From positions 1-6,254 of the forward strand of contig JAUYMX010000085.1 of assembly GCA_030699345.1 (NCBI GenBank): a DNA stretch of 6,254 bases, given 5' to 3'. Shown piece by piece: positions 1-5,843 of the stretch; the stretch's first letter is position 1, and each line of letters starts with the position of its first letter. This DNA is from Methylococcaceae bacterium. GTDB taxonomy: Bacteria; Pseudomonadota; Gammaproteobacteria; Methylococcales; Methylomonadaceae. The position numbers were made by a program, and so were the translations under genes. The notes under the pieces were generated by a model. It saw only the letters and a list, made by a program, of their open reading frames with translations. It had not been told where the DNA came from and did not search any database.

Positions 1-1031
1 CACTACAAGAACGCCGCTTTTATCTGGAAGGGCAATTAGCACAAATCGATCCCAATTCAATGGCAACAGGGTCTGATGGGCTTCGTGTACTAGACATGAA
101 AGACCGCCTAAAGCTATTGCAATCACAATATCCTTCGATACAGGCCAGTTATTCTGCCACTCATCCTGATGTCATCAAGATGAAAAGAGAAATTGAATCC
201 CTGGAAAAAGAAATTGGCACTAATACTGACTTGAATGACCTTAACGCCGAGCTTACCCGCAGAAAAACAGACTTGGCCAGTTTAAAAAAACAGTATTCCG
301 ATAAACATCCGGACGTTTTAAAACTGCAAAAACAAATAGATACACTTCAGCAAACCATGCTGGAAACCAAAAAGAACGACAGCATTAAAAGTGGCATTGA
401 AGCGGACAATCCTGCCTATATCACCTTGAAAGCACAATTGGAATCCACAAATGCAGAATTCAAATCACTCCAGTACAGCCGCGATCAAATAAAAAGCAAA
501 ATCGAATCCTTACGTGAAAGCCTGCGTCAGGCGCCATTGGTTGAAAAAGAATACATGGATCTTATTCAAGACTTAGACAATAGCAATCTTCGCTATCGCG
601 AAGTAAGCGCACGAGAAATGGAAGCGCAAATTTCTCAACAATTAGAAATGGAAAACAAGGGTGAGCGCTTTGCATTAATTGATCCTGCTCTGGAACCGGA
701 AAAACCTGTCAGCCCTAACAGAGTGGCTATTCTTTTCCTTGGCTTTGTGTTTGCAATTGCCGTCGGTGTTGGCTGTATTGCCTTAGTTGAGATGATGGAT
801 TCGGCAATTTACAGTGAAAAAGTGCTTATCTCAATCTTAGGTCAAACACCTCTTGCCATCATTCCATACCTTGAAAGCAAGGATGAATTTGAACTACGGC
901 GACGCCAACAAAAAATGTTCTTAATCATCCTTGTCGGCGCATTTATTTTAGCCATTGTCGGCTTCCATTTCATTGTCATGCCGCTGGATATATTTTGGTA
1001 CAAACTAATGCGTTTATTAGGCTTTAACTAA
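1..1031 (+). CDS. Polysaccharide co-polymerase / chain-length determinant (Wzz/GumC family), 5'-truncated
   Basis: The reading frame is open from base 3, giving 19 codons before the first ATG at 60. The true start, and with it the N-terminal membrane segment expected for this family, therefore lies upstream of the window. Residue numbers below count from the Met at 60. Residues 13-200 are charged and helical, consistent with a periplasmic coiled coil. They carry two 'HPDV' motifs (35-38 and 83-86). A GNVR-like segment with the family pattern P-x-V-E-K-E-Y lies near 159-165, followed by GERFALIDPA (201-210) and PVSPNR (216-221) just before a membrane helix (about 222-244). A basic stretch (R280-R282) precedes a further hydrophobic helix (about 286-308). 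Family members control the length or export of exopolysaccharide or O-antigen in the inner membrane. There is no fused kinase domain; a separate CpsD-like gene starts 21 bp downstream, as in split BY-kinase systems. The family assignment is firm, but the polymer is unknown. Confidence 0.88.
   Translation, partial: LQERRFYLEGQLAQIDPNSMATGSDGLRVLDMKDRLKLLQSQYPSIQASYSATHPDVIKMKREIESLEKEIGTNTDLNDLNAELTRRKTDLASLKKQYSDKHPDVLKLQKQIDTLQQTMLETKKNDSIKSGIEADNPAYITLKAQLESTNAEFKSLQYSRDQIKSKIESLRESLRQAPLVEKEYMDLIQDLDNSNLRYREVSAREMEAQISQQLEMENKGERFALIDPALEPEKPVSPNRVAILFLGFVFAIAVGVGCIALVEMMDSAIYSEKVLISILGQTPLAIIPYLESKDEFELRRRQQKMFLIILVGAFILAIVGFHFIVMPLDIFWYKLMRLLGFN
150..347 (+). repeat. Internal protein repeat, two Y-S-x2-H-P-D-V units in the coiled coil
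   Basis: Two 18-residue units, encoded at 150-203 and 294-347, align without gaps at an offset of 48 residues. They share the pattern Y-S-x-x-H-P-D-V-x-K-x4-I-x-x-L, with 9 of 18 residues identical. One HPDV-type motif is common in GumC/Wzz-like co-polymerases. The doubled arrangement suggests duplication of a helical hairpin or a heptad-based length unit. The similarity is clear in protein but not obvious in DNA, so any duplication is old. Confidence 0.6.
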
Positions 1032-1052
1032 CTAATACTGGAGTTTTATAAG

Positions 1053-1835
1053 ATGGACCAAAATCAAACCACTATAGAAAAAGATCAATTCAAGCATGGT
1101 CAAGCAGTGATAGCCCAGATTGCAGAAACTGAAAACTTCACTTATACGGATACCAAGATACAAAAACCGGATCTTGGACAGCTCCGTACTAACAAGATTG
1201 TGTCAGCACTAACCCACAATGTTTGGCTTGAGTCTTACAAAATGCTGCGCACGCGCACTTTGCATATCATGGACGAGAAAGGCTGGAATACCCTCGCAGT
1301 CACCAGCCCTACTCGAGATAGCGGCAACAGCTTAACCGCTGTAAACTTAGCTATCAGCATGGCCATGGAGCTGGATAGAACGGTATTACTGGTCGATGGC
1401 AACTTTCAAAACCCTTCCGTGCATACCCTGTTAGGACTAAAAGCCACTACTGGACTTGGGGATTACTTACTAAACAGTACGCCGTTAAGTGAGTTAATGA
1501 TTAATCCAGGCATCCCCAGACTGGTTGTACTGCCAGCTGGAAAACCTCTTATTAACTCAACTGAAATGTTGCGATCGCCTAGAATGATTAATTTTGTCAA
1601 TGAGGTTAAATCTCGCTATCCATCTCGAATAATTATCTTCGATATGCCGCCGTTACTTACTCAAGTAGATACGTTAAGCTTTTCACCTTATGTCGACTGT
1701 GTTTTGCTAGTAACAGAAGAAGGCAATACCAAAACGGAAGATTTAAAAAATGCAGCCTCTTTATTGCAAGATGTTAATCTAGTTGGCACCGTGTACAACA
1801 AATCTTCTGACAAAAAAATAAAATACACTGGATAA
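1053..1835 (+). CDS. CpsD/CapB-like BY-kinase homologue with degenerate ATP site (probable pseudokinase)
   Basis: This is a 260-residue cytoplasmic protein of the CpsD/CapB/Wzc-kinase family (P-loop, MinD/ParA-like fold). Family members autophosphorylate on tyrosine and control polysaccharide assembly together with a membrane activator, here the gene 21 bp upstream. An unusually long N-terminal lead (1-50) precedes the oligomerisation helix E60-x2-K63-x2-R66, which corresponds to the usual E-x2-R-x2-R. The fold markers are clear: TLAVTSP (80-86), TAVNLAI (95-101), VLLVD (111-115), NPSVH (120-124), and Walker B IIIFDMPP (193-200). The Walker A segment reads TRDSGNSLT (87-95), with Asn92 where the family has the ATP-binding Lys in GEGKS/T. 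Walker A' reads DGNFQ (115-119) instead of DxDxR. The C-terminus ends at residue 260 with only Tyr248 and Tyr258 and no tyrosine cluster. The frame is intact. The start is supported by TGGAG at 1039-1043, 9 nt upstream. Catalysis is probably lost, so a regulatory role is inferred. Confidence 0.85.
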   Translation: MDQNQTTIEKDQFKHGQAVIAQIAETENFTYTDTKIQKPDLGQLRTNKIVSALTHNVWLESYKMLRTRTLHIMDEKGWNTLAVTSPTRDSGNSLTAVNLAISMAMELDRTVLLVDGNFQNPSVHTLLGLKATTGLGDYLLNSTPLSELMINPGIPRLVVLPAGKPLINSTEMLRSPRMINFVNEVKSRYPSRIIIFDMPPLLTQVDTLSFSPYVDCVLLVTEEGNTKTEDLKNAASLLQDVNLVGTVYNKSSDKKIKYTG

Positions 1836-1872
1836 AAACACCTGAAGTCTATTGAATACTTGAATTAATCAG

Positions 1873-1902
1873 CAATCATTGACTAACAATCGCCGATGAT
1901 TG
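1873..1902. repeat. Short inverted repeat in the polysaccharide locus-hfq spacer
   Basis: CAATCAT (1873-1879) and ATGATTG (1896-1902) are perfect 7-bp arms around a 16-nt gap. Flanking AG (1871-1872) and CT (1908-1909) could extend the stem across a bulge. The stem is AT-rich and no long T tract follows, so it is at best a weak terminator or an operator-like site. No better transcription stop is visible between the kinase-like gene and hfq. Confidence 0.3.
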
Positions 1903-1904
1903 TG

Positions 1905-1933
1905 TTGCTTTCTAAAAGCAGTTATCTTAATAA
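1905..1933 (+). promoter_or_regulatory. Possible sigma70-type promoter for hfq
   Basis: TTGCTT (1905-1910) resembles a -35 box and lies 17 bp before TAATAA (1928-1933), a weak -10 match. The predicted transcript would start around 1940 and leave a leader of about 24 nt. An alternative extended -10, TGTTATAAA (1936-1944), matches consensus better, but its start would fall inside the ribosome-binding site. Neither is strong, and transcription from upstream genes is also possible. Confidence 0.25.
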
Positions 1934-1941
1934 ACTGTTAT

Positions 1942-1956
1942 AAAAATAATAAGGAG
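1942..1956 (+). promoter_or_regulatory. hfq ribosome-binding site with overlapping A-R-N triplets
   Basis: AAGGAG (1951-1956) sits 7 nt before the hfq ATG and is a strong Shine-Dalgarno sequence. Four consecutive triplets, AAA-AAT-AAT-AAG (1942-1953), fit the A-R-N pattern bound by the distal face of Hfq hexamers and run into the Shine-Dalgarno. Escherichia coli Hfq is known to repress its own translation at its leader. A similar loop here is an inference. Confidence 0.5.
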
Positions 1957-1963
1957 AAATCGG

Positions 1964-2212
1964 ATGTCAAAAGGCCAAAATTTACAGGACAACTTTCTAA
2001 ATGCACTTAGAAAAGAACATACCCCTGTGTCAATTTTTCTCGTTAACGGTATCAAGTTACAAGGCAAAGTAGACTCGTTTGATCAATATGTCATCATGTT
2101 AAAAAACACTGTCAGTCAAATGGTCTATAAACACGCCATTTCAACCATCGTCCCCGGTAAGGCTGTTAGAATGACCCAAGACGTTGAACCATCTCCTTCA
2201 AATGAAGAATAA
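1964..2212 (+). CDS. hfq: RNA chaperone Hfq
   Basis: An 82-residue Sm-like protein that forms a hexameric ring, matches small regulatory RNAs to mRNAs, and influences RNA stability. The Sm1 region (about 8-50) has VNGIKLQG (27-34) and FDQYVIMLKN (39-48). The Sm2 signature YKHAIS (55-60) is intact. Proximal-face residues Gln8, Asp9, Gln41, Lys56 and His57 are present. Position 42 is Tyr where E. coli has Phe. The distal-face set Gly29, Ile30, Lys31, Leu32, Gln33, Gln52 and Thr61 is conserved, with Phe25 in place of Tyr25. The rim patch reads R16-K17-E18-H19, against R-R-E-R in E. coli. The C-terminal tail is short and acidic (EPSPSNEE), and the total length equals the Pseudomonas protein rather than the 102-residue E. 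coli form. hflX starts 46 bp downstream and is probably co-transcribed. The start is fixed by AAGGAG 7 nt upstream and by N-terminal similarity (SKGQNLQD). Confidence 0.97.
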   Translation: MSKGQNLQDNFLNALRKEHTPVSIFLVNGIKLQGKVDSFDQYVIMLKNTVSQMVYKHAISTIVPGKAVRMTQDVEPSPSNEE

Positions 2213-2247
2213 CTTAAGACCATCGCAAATATTTATTTTAATTTAAT

Positions 2248-2261
2248 GGTGAACCTAGTTG
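2248..2261 (+). promoter_or_regulatory. Ribosome-binding site and TTG start of hflX
   Basis: GGTGA (2248-2252) lies 6 nt before a TTG codon at 2259. TTG is chosen because the encoded N-terminus, FDRPDSGE after the initiator, matches the E. coli HflX start (FDRYDAGE), and no in-frame ATG lies nearby. An out-of-frame ATG at 2246 opens a six-codon frame that stops at 2264-2266, overlapping this start. Confidence 0.7.
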
Positions 2262-3524
2262 TTTGACCGTCCAGATTCAGGTGAACGAGCCATACTCGTT
2301 CACTTGACGTTTTATTGCGGGCAAGAAGATCTTCTCGAATTACAAGAATTAGCCAAATCCGCCGGCACTATTCCTGTACATGTCCTTACCGGAAGTCGTA
2401 AAAGTCCAGACCCTAAATTTTTTGTCGGCAAAGGCAAACTTGAAGAGCTTAAATTAGCTATCGAAGCCTGTTCAGCTGACATTGTCTTGTTTAACCATCC
2501 CCTATCTCCTAGCCAGGAAAGAAACCTTGAAACCGCTTTGGGGGTTCGCGTAGTGGATCGAAATGGTTTAATTCTTGATATTTTTGCCCAACGAGCGCAA
2601 ACATTTGAAGGGAAACTTCAGGTTGAACTGGCTCAGTTGAAGCATCTTTCAACACGACTGGTTCGTGGCTGGACGCATTTAGAGAGACAAAAAGGCGGCA
2701 TTGGCCTACGTGGTCCTGGTGAAACCCAGCTGGAAACAGATAGACGACTACTCGGTCTGCGTATTAAACAAATTCAGCAACGCCTCGATAAAGTCGATAA
2801 GCAACGGCATCAAGGCCGAAGCAAAAGGAAGAAAGCCGAAATCCCATCGGTCTCCTTGGTGGGCTATACCAATGCAGGTAAATCAACTTTATTTAACGCT
2901 TTAACTGGCGCGGATATTTATGTCGCAGATCAATTATTTGCGACACTAGACCCGACGCTTAGGCACTGTCAATTACCTAATAACAGCGAAGTCATTCTTG
3001 CCGATACCGTAGGTTTCATTCGCCATTTGCCTCATGAATTAGTAGCCGCATTTAAATCTACTTTGCAAGAAGCTAGTGAAGCAGACTTACTGTTACACGT
3101 AATTGATGCCAATGCAGAAGATCGCGATGAAACTATCAATCAAGTCAATAAAGTTCTTACTGATATTAATGCCCACGAAGTCAGGCAATTAGAAGTATTT
3201 AATAAAATTGATTTACTGCCAGATATGGCACCTAGAGTAGATCGGGATGCCTTTGGTAAACCAATACGTGTCTGGCTTTCTGCTGCAACTGGTGCGGGTA
3301 TTGAATTACTACTTGAAGTCCTGACAGAAATATTTTCATCCAGTAAAGTAAAAAAGCGCTGTTTTTTACGCCCTGATCAAGGTGACATTAGGGCTAAATT
3401 ATTCACTTGCGCAAAAATAATTGACGAGCATATTGATGATCTGGGTGCCAGTGAGTTGGTTATTGAAGTGGATACGAAACACCTAGGTTTATTGAAATCG
3501 GTGCATACCGAAGAAGCCTTCTAG
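2259..3524 (+). CDS. hflX: GTPase HflX, ribosome-splitting factor
   Basis: A 421-residue TRAFAC GTPase of the Obg-HflX group, close in length to E. coli HflX (426). HflX binds the 50S subunit, splits stalled or hibernating 70S ribosomes in a nucleotide-dependent way, and helps recovery from heat stress. The N-terminal HflX-specific domain (about 1-195) includes FFVGKGK, LSPSQERNLE and the glycine-rich GLRGPGETQLETDRR (149-163), a region that contacts the peptidyl-transferase centre. The G domain carries G1 GYTNAGKST (202-210), G2 around DPTLR, G3 DTVGFI (249-254), G4 NKID (315-318) and G5 SAATG (341-345). All residues needed for GTP binding are present. The C-terminal domain (from about 365) is more divergent but ends at the usual place. 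It sits between hfq and hflK as in enterobacteria and pseudomonads. It starts with TTG. A 165-bp spacer follows before hflK, so hflKC may be separately transcribed. Confidence 0.96.
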   Translation: MFDRPDSGERAILVHLTFYCGQEDLLELQELAKSAGTIPVHVLTGSRKSPDPKFFVGKGKLEELKLAIEACSADIVLFNHPLSPSQERNLETALGVRVVDRNGLILDIFAQRAQTFEGKLQVELAQLKHLSTRLVRGWTHLERQKGGIGLRGPGETQLETDRRLLGLRIKQIQQRLDKVDKQRHQGRSKRKKAEIPSVSLVGYTNAGKSTLFNALTGADIYVADQLFATLDPTLRHCQLPNNSEVILADTVGFIRHLPHELVAAFKSTLQEASEADLLLHVIDANAEDRDETINQVNKVLTDINAHEVRQLEVFNKIDLLPDMAPRVDRDAFGKPIRVWLSAATGAGIELLLEVLTEIFSSSKVKKRCFLRPDQGDIRAKLFTCAKIIDEHIDDLGASELVIEVDTKHLGLLKSVHTEEAF

Positions 3525-3549
3525 CCTTGGTTTGTATTAGCCTGGTTTT
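3522..3549 (+). repeat. Short direct repeat at the hflX stop
   Basis: TAGCCTTGGTTT (3522-3533), which includes the hflX stop codon, is followed 4 bp later by TAGCCTGGTTTT (3538-3549). The copies differ by one T. The second runs into a seven-T tract (3546-3552). The repeat is too short to call a mobile-element footprint; slippage is possible. Confidence 0.35.
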
Positions 3550-3598
3550 TTTAGGATAATCCCCAACCAATACAAATATTGGATTATTTTGAATAATC
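3531..3598 (+). other. Cluster of overlapping inverted repeats between hflX and hflK
   Basis: Four stems can be drawn by eye. (a) TTTGTAT (3531-3537) plus TGGTT (3543-3547) pair with AACCA (3565-3569) plus ATACAAA (3570-3576), with a 5-nt bulge and a 17-nt loop. (b) ATAATCC (3556-3562) pairs with GGATTAT (3581-3587). (c) CCAATA (3567-3572) pairs with TATTGG (3577-3582) around CAAA. (d) GATTATT (3582-3588) pairs with AATAATC (3592-3598) around TTG. Stems a, b and c exclude one another, and d competes with b. None is a classical GC-rich stem followed by T's. They may act as a processing or stability element, or as a weak terminator after hflX. Confidence 0.4.
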
Positions 3599-3660
3599 AT
3601 AAGGTTGGCTTTGATTAATAAAAACCACCGAGTAAATACAATCAAATTAAGATCAATAAT

Positions 3661-3666
3661 TATAAT
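3661..3666 (+). promoter_or_regulatory. Possible -10 box for hflKC
   Basis: TATAAT is a perfect sigma70 -10 hexamer placed 23 bp before the hflK ATG in a very AT-rich stretch. A start near 3673 would leave a 17-nt leader holding GGAG (3679-3682). No good -35 is seen at 16-18 bp (ACAATC at 3638-3643 is poor), so a chance match in AT-rich DNA cannot be excluded. Confidence 0.4.
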
Positions 3667-3689
3667 GTTCAGTAACGTGGAGTAAAGGT

Positions 3690-4910
3690 ATGTCCTGGAA
3701 TGAGCCTGATGGCGACAAAAAAGACCCTTGGAGTGGTGGAGACCAGAAAGGGCCTCCTGATCTGGATGATGCCATTCGTTCATTACAAGAAAAATTGGGC
3801 GGATTTTTTGGCGGTGGCAATCGGAATGAAGATTCTTCCGGTAATCCCCTATCACCAAGAACACTTGGTTTTATAGGTGCTGGAGCTGTTTTGTTATGGG
3901 GAGCAAGTGGTTTTTATATCGTTGACGAAGGTAATCACGGAGTTGAAACTAGATTTGGTAAATATATTGATACAACCCAATCTGGATTAAATTGGCATTT
4001 ACCTGCACCTATTGAGAGTGTTGATATAGTCAACGTCAAACAACAACGTTTTATCGAAGTCGGCTATCGTTCAGGGGGAACGGCACAATCCGCCGGTTCA
4101 GTTCCTAAAGAAGCCTTAATGCTGACCAAAGATGAAAATATTGTCGATGTTCGCCTAGCAGTGCAATATCAGGTTAAAGATGCCAAGCAATTCATTTTCA
4201 ACGTGTCAAACCCCACCGGGACATTAAAACAAGTTACCGAAAGTACACAACGGGGTGTAATTGGCAGCAGTACGATGGATTTTGTGTTGACTGAAGGTCG
4301 TAGCGAAGTAGTAACGCAGATCAAAAAAGAAATTCAGGACATTATGGATAGCTACCAAACAGGGATTCAGATTACTAGCGTTAACCTTCAAGACGCACAG
4401 CCTCCAGAACAAGTCCAAAATGCATTTGAAGACGCGATAAAAGCAAGGGAAGACGAACAACGCTTAATCAATGAAGCCGAAGCCTATTCCAATGACGTTG
4501 TACCTAAAGCCCGTGGGGCCGCTGCAAGAAAAATTCAAGAAGCTGAAGGTTACAAAGAACAAGTTATTGCTCAAGCAGAGGGGGAAAGTAACCGTTTCTC
4601 CAAATTGTTATCAGAGTACGAAAAAGCCCCGGATGTCACCAGAAAACGGCTTTATCTTGAAACCATGGAGACTGTTCTAGCCCAAACAAGCACAGTACTC
4701 GTGGATGTGAAGGGTAGCAATAATATGCTTTACCTTCCCTTAGATAGAATGATGCAACAAAAGCAATCAGTATCGCCTGTAACTGTTCCGCAAAATTATG
4801 TAGATCAAGTTGCACAACCGCTGAGTGACATACCGACGCAAGCGCAGCCGCAACCACAAGCTGTTTTGCGCAATTCACAACGTGGCCGTGACGCAAGGGG
4901 ACGCCAATGA
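3690..4910 (+). CDS. hflK: FtsH protease modulator HflK
   Basis: A 406-residue SPFH/prohibitin-family inner-membrane protein. With HflC it forms a large periplasm-facing cage around the AAA protease FtsH and limits or directs its access to membrane substrates. The N-terminus MSWNEPDGDKKDPW is the typical HflK cytoplasmic start, followed by a glycine-rich linker with FFGGG (39-43). A single membrane helix spans about 59-78. The SPFH domain follows, opening with IVDEGNHGVETRFGKY and running to about residue 250. A long charged coiled coil (about 250-330) contains alanine/glutamate-rich repeats such as EAEGYKEQVIAQAEGE. The tail is rich in Gln and Pro (TQAQPQPQ) and ends in an Arg-rich segment. 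The start is supported by GGAG (3679-3682), 7 nt upstream. The stop overlaps the hflC start in ATGA, indicating translational coupling and a stoichiometric pair. No anomalies are seen. Confidence 0.97.
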   Translation: MSWNEPDGDKKDPWSGGDQKGPPDLDDAIRSLQEKLGGFFGGGNRNEDSSGNPLSPRTLGFIGAGAVLLWGASGFYIVDEGNHGVETRFGKYIDTTQSGLNWHLPAPIESVDIVNVKQQRFIEVGYRSGGTAQSAGSVPKEALMLTKDENIVDVRLAVQYQVKDAKQFIFNVSNPTGTLKQVTESTQRGVIGSSTMDFVLTEGRSEVVTQIKKEIQDIMDSYQTGIQITSVNLQDAQPPEQVQNAFEDAIKAREDEQRLINEAEAYSNDVVPKARGAAARKIQEAEGYKEQVIAQAEGESNRFSKLLSEYEKAPDVTRKRLYLETMETVLAQTSTVLVDVKGSNNMLYLPLDRMMQQKQSVSPVTVPQNYVDQVAQPLSDIPTQAQPQPQAVLRNSQRGRDARGRQ

Positions 4911-5770
4911 CACAAAATAAACTACTGGTAAGTATCGCCGCACTGTTATTGGTTGGCTCAATGTCTTTTTTTACTGTTAATGAAACAGAAAAAGCCATCA
5001 AATTTGCTTTAGGTGCCATTGTTAAATCTGACTACACTCCAGGCATATACTTCAAAATTCCGTTTTATAATAACGTCAAAAAATTTGATGCCAGAATTCA
5101 AACAATGGATTCAAAGCCCGAACGTTTTTTGACCGCTGAAAAAAAGAACGTCATTGTTGATTCATTCGTAAAGTGGCGTATTGGTAATGTAAAAACTTTT
5201 TACACCGTGGTCGCCGGCGATATAGATCAAGCTAACTTGCGACTGGATCAAATTATTAAAGATGCATTTCGAGGTGAATTTAGCAAACGCAACATCAAAC
5301 AGCTAGTTTCAACTGATCGGCAAATAATACGCGAAATCCTGATTAAAAAGTCCACGGCACTGGCTGCTGATTTAGGTCTGGAAATCATTGATGTTCAGGT
5401 GATGCGCATTGATTTACCGGAAGAAGTCAGTAGCTCTGTATTTAGACGGATGGAAGCAGAACGTGAAAGAGTTGCCCGCGAGTTCCGCTCTCAAGGTGCT
5501 GAAGCCGCAGAAAGAATACGTGCCGATGCAGATCGGCAAAGAGTTGTAACACTGGCTAATTCGTTTCGCGATGCTGAAAAACTTCGCGGTGAAGGGGATG
5601 CAAAATCAGCTGAAATTTACGCAAAAGCCTACGGTGCCAATAGCGAGTTTTTCACCTTCTATCGTAGCTTGAATGCTTACAAGAAAACGTTTACCGGATC
5701 AGACATGATGGTATTAGATCCTGAATCTGATTTTTTTAAGTACTTCAAAAACCAACAGATAGTAAAATAA
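4907..5770 (+). CDS. hflC: FtsH protease modulator HflC
   Basis: A 287-residue partner of HflK in the HflKC-FtsH membrane complex. A short cytoplasmic end (MTQNK) precedes one membrane helix (about 5-24). The SPFH domain then begins with NETEKAIKFALGAIV and includes the conserved stretches GIYFKIPF and RIQTMDSKPERFLTAEKKN. The segment VQVMRIDLPEEVSSSVFRRM (about 165-184) leads into a charged coiled coil, ERERVAREFRSQGAEAAERI. The family features AEKLRGEGDAKSAEIYAKAYG and FFTFYRSLNAYKKTF follow. Length is normal for the family. AAGGGG (4895-4900) within the end of hflK serves as ribosome-binding site, and the ATG overlaps the hflK TGA. An intrinsic terminator starts 24 bp after the stop, marking the end of this transcription unit. 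Confidence 0.97.
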   Translation: MTQNKLLVSIAALLLVGSMSFFTVNETEKAIKFALGAIVKSDYTPGIYFKIPFYNNVKKFDARIQTMDSKPERFLTAEKKNVIVDSFVKWRIGNVKTFYTVVAGDIDQANLRLDQIIKDAFRGEFSKRNIKQLVSTDRQIIREILIKKSTALAADLGLEIIDVQVMRIDLPEEVSSSVFRRMEAERERVAREFRSQGAEAAERIRADADRQRVVTLANSFRDAEKLRGEGDAKSAEIYAKAYGANSEFFTFYRSLNAYKKTFTGSDMMVLDPESDFFKYFKNQQIVK

Positions 5771-5794
5771 CATTTACTAACTTGTTAACCCCCT

Positions 5795-5822
5795 AAAACG
5801 CTCCGCTCGCGCGGGGCGTTTT
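5795..5822 (+). terminator. Intrinsic terminator after hflC
   Basis: AAAACGCTCCGC (5795-5806) pairs over 12 positions with GCGGGGCGTTTT (5811-5822) around a TCGC loop. All pairs are Watson-Crick except one T-G wobble (5802/5815). The GC-rich core ends in TTTTGTTT (5819-5826). The A-rich left end means it could also work weakly on the minus strand. Confidence 0.9.
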
Positions 5823-5843
5823 GTTTGAGTGGACATATAAAAT

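Noticed and set aside
1053..1835. The kinase-like gene as a ParA/MinD partition protein
   Set aside because: The neighbouring co-polymerase, the E-x2-K-x2-R helix before the P-loop, and the VLLVD/NPSVH and FDMPPLL signatures fit the CpsD/CapB group. There is no ParB or partition-site context.
2701..2904. 67-codon plus-strand frame within hflX
   Set aside because: An out-of-frame shadow over the conserved glycine-rich region and P-loop of HflX.
3538..3552. Possible intrinsic terminator of hflX ending in seven T's
   Set aside because: The sequence before the T run (TAGCCTTGG and TAGCCTGG) is a direct, not an inverted, repeat, so it cannot form the required GC-rich hairpin immediately upstream of the T's.
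3460..3864. 134-codon minus-strand open frame across the hflX end, the spacer and the hflK start
   Set aside because: It overlaps two certain genes, has no recognisable domain or clear ribosome-binding site, and its length is explained by the coding bias of hflK and AT-rich intergenic sequence.
4224..4460. 78-codon minus-strand frame within hflK
   Set aside because: Antisense to conserved SPFH coding sequence, with no independent support.
4471..4680. 69-codon plus-strand frame within hflK
   Set aside because: An out-of-frame shadow in the coiled-coil coding region.
4636..5019. 127-codon minus-strand open frame over the hflK/hflC junction
   Set aside because: It lies entirely inside two well-supported genes and shows no family features; it is an antisense shadow.
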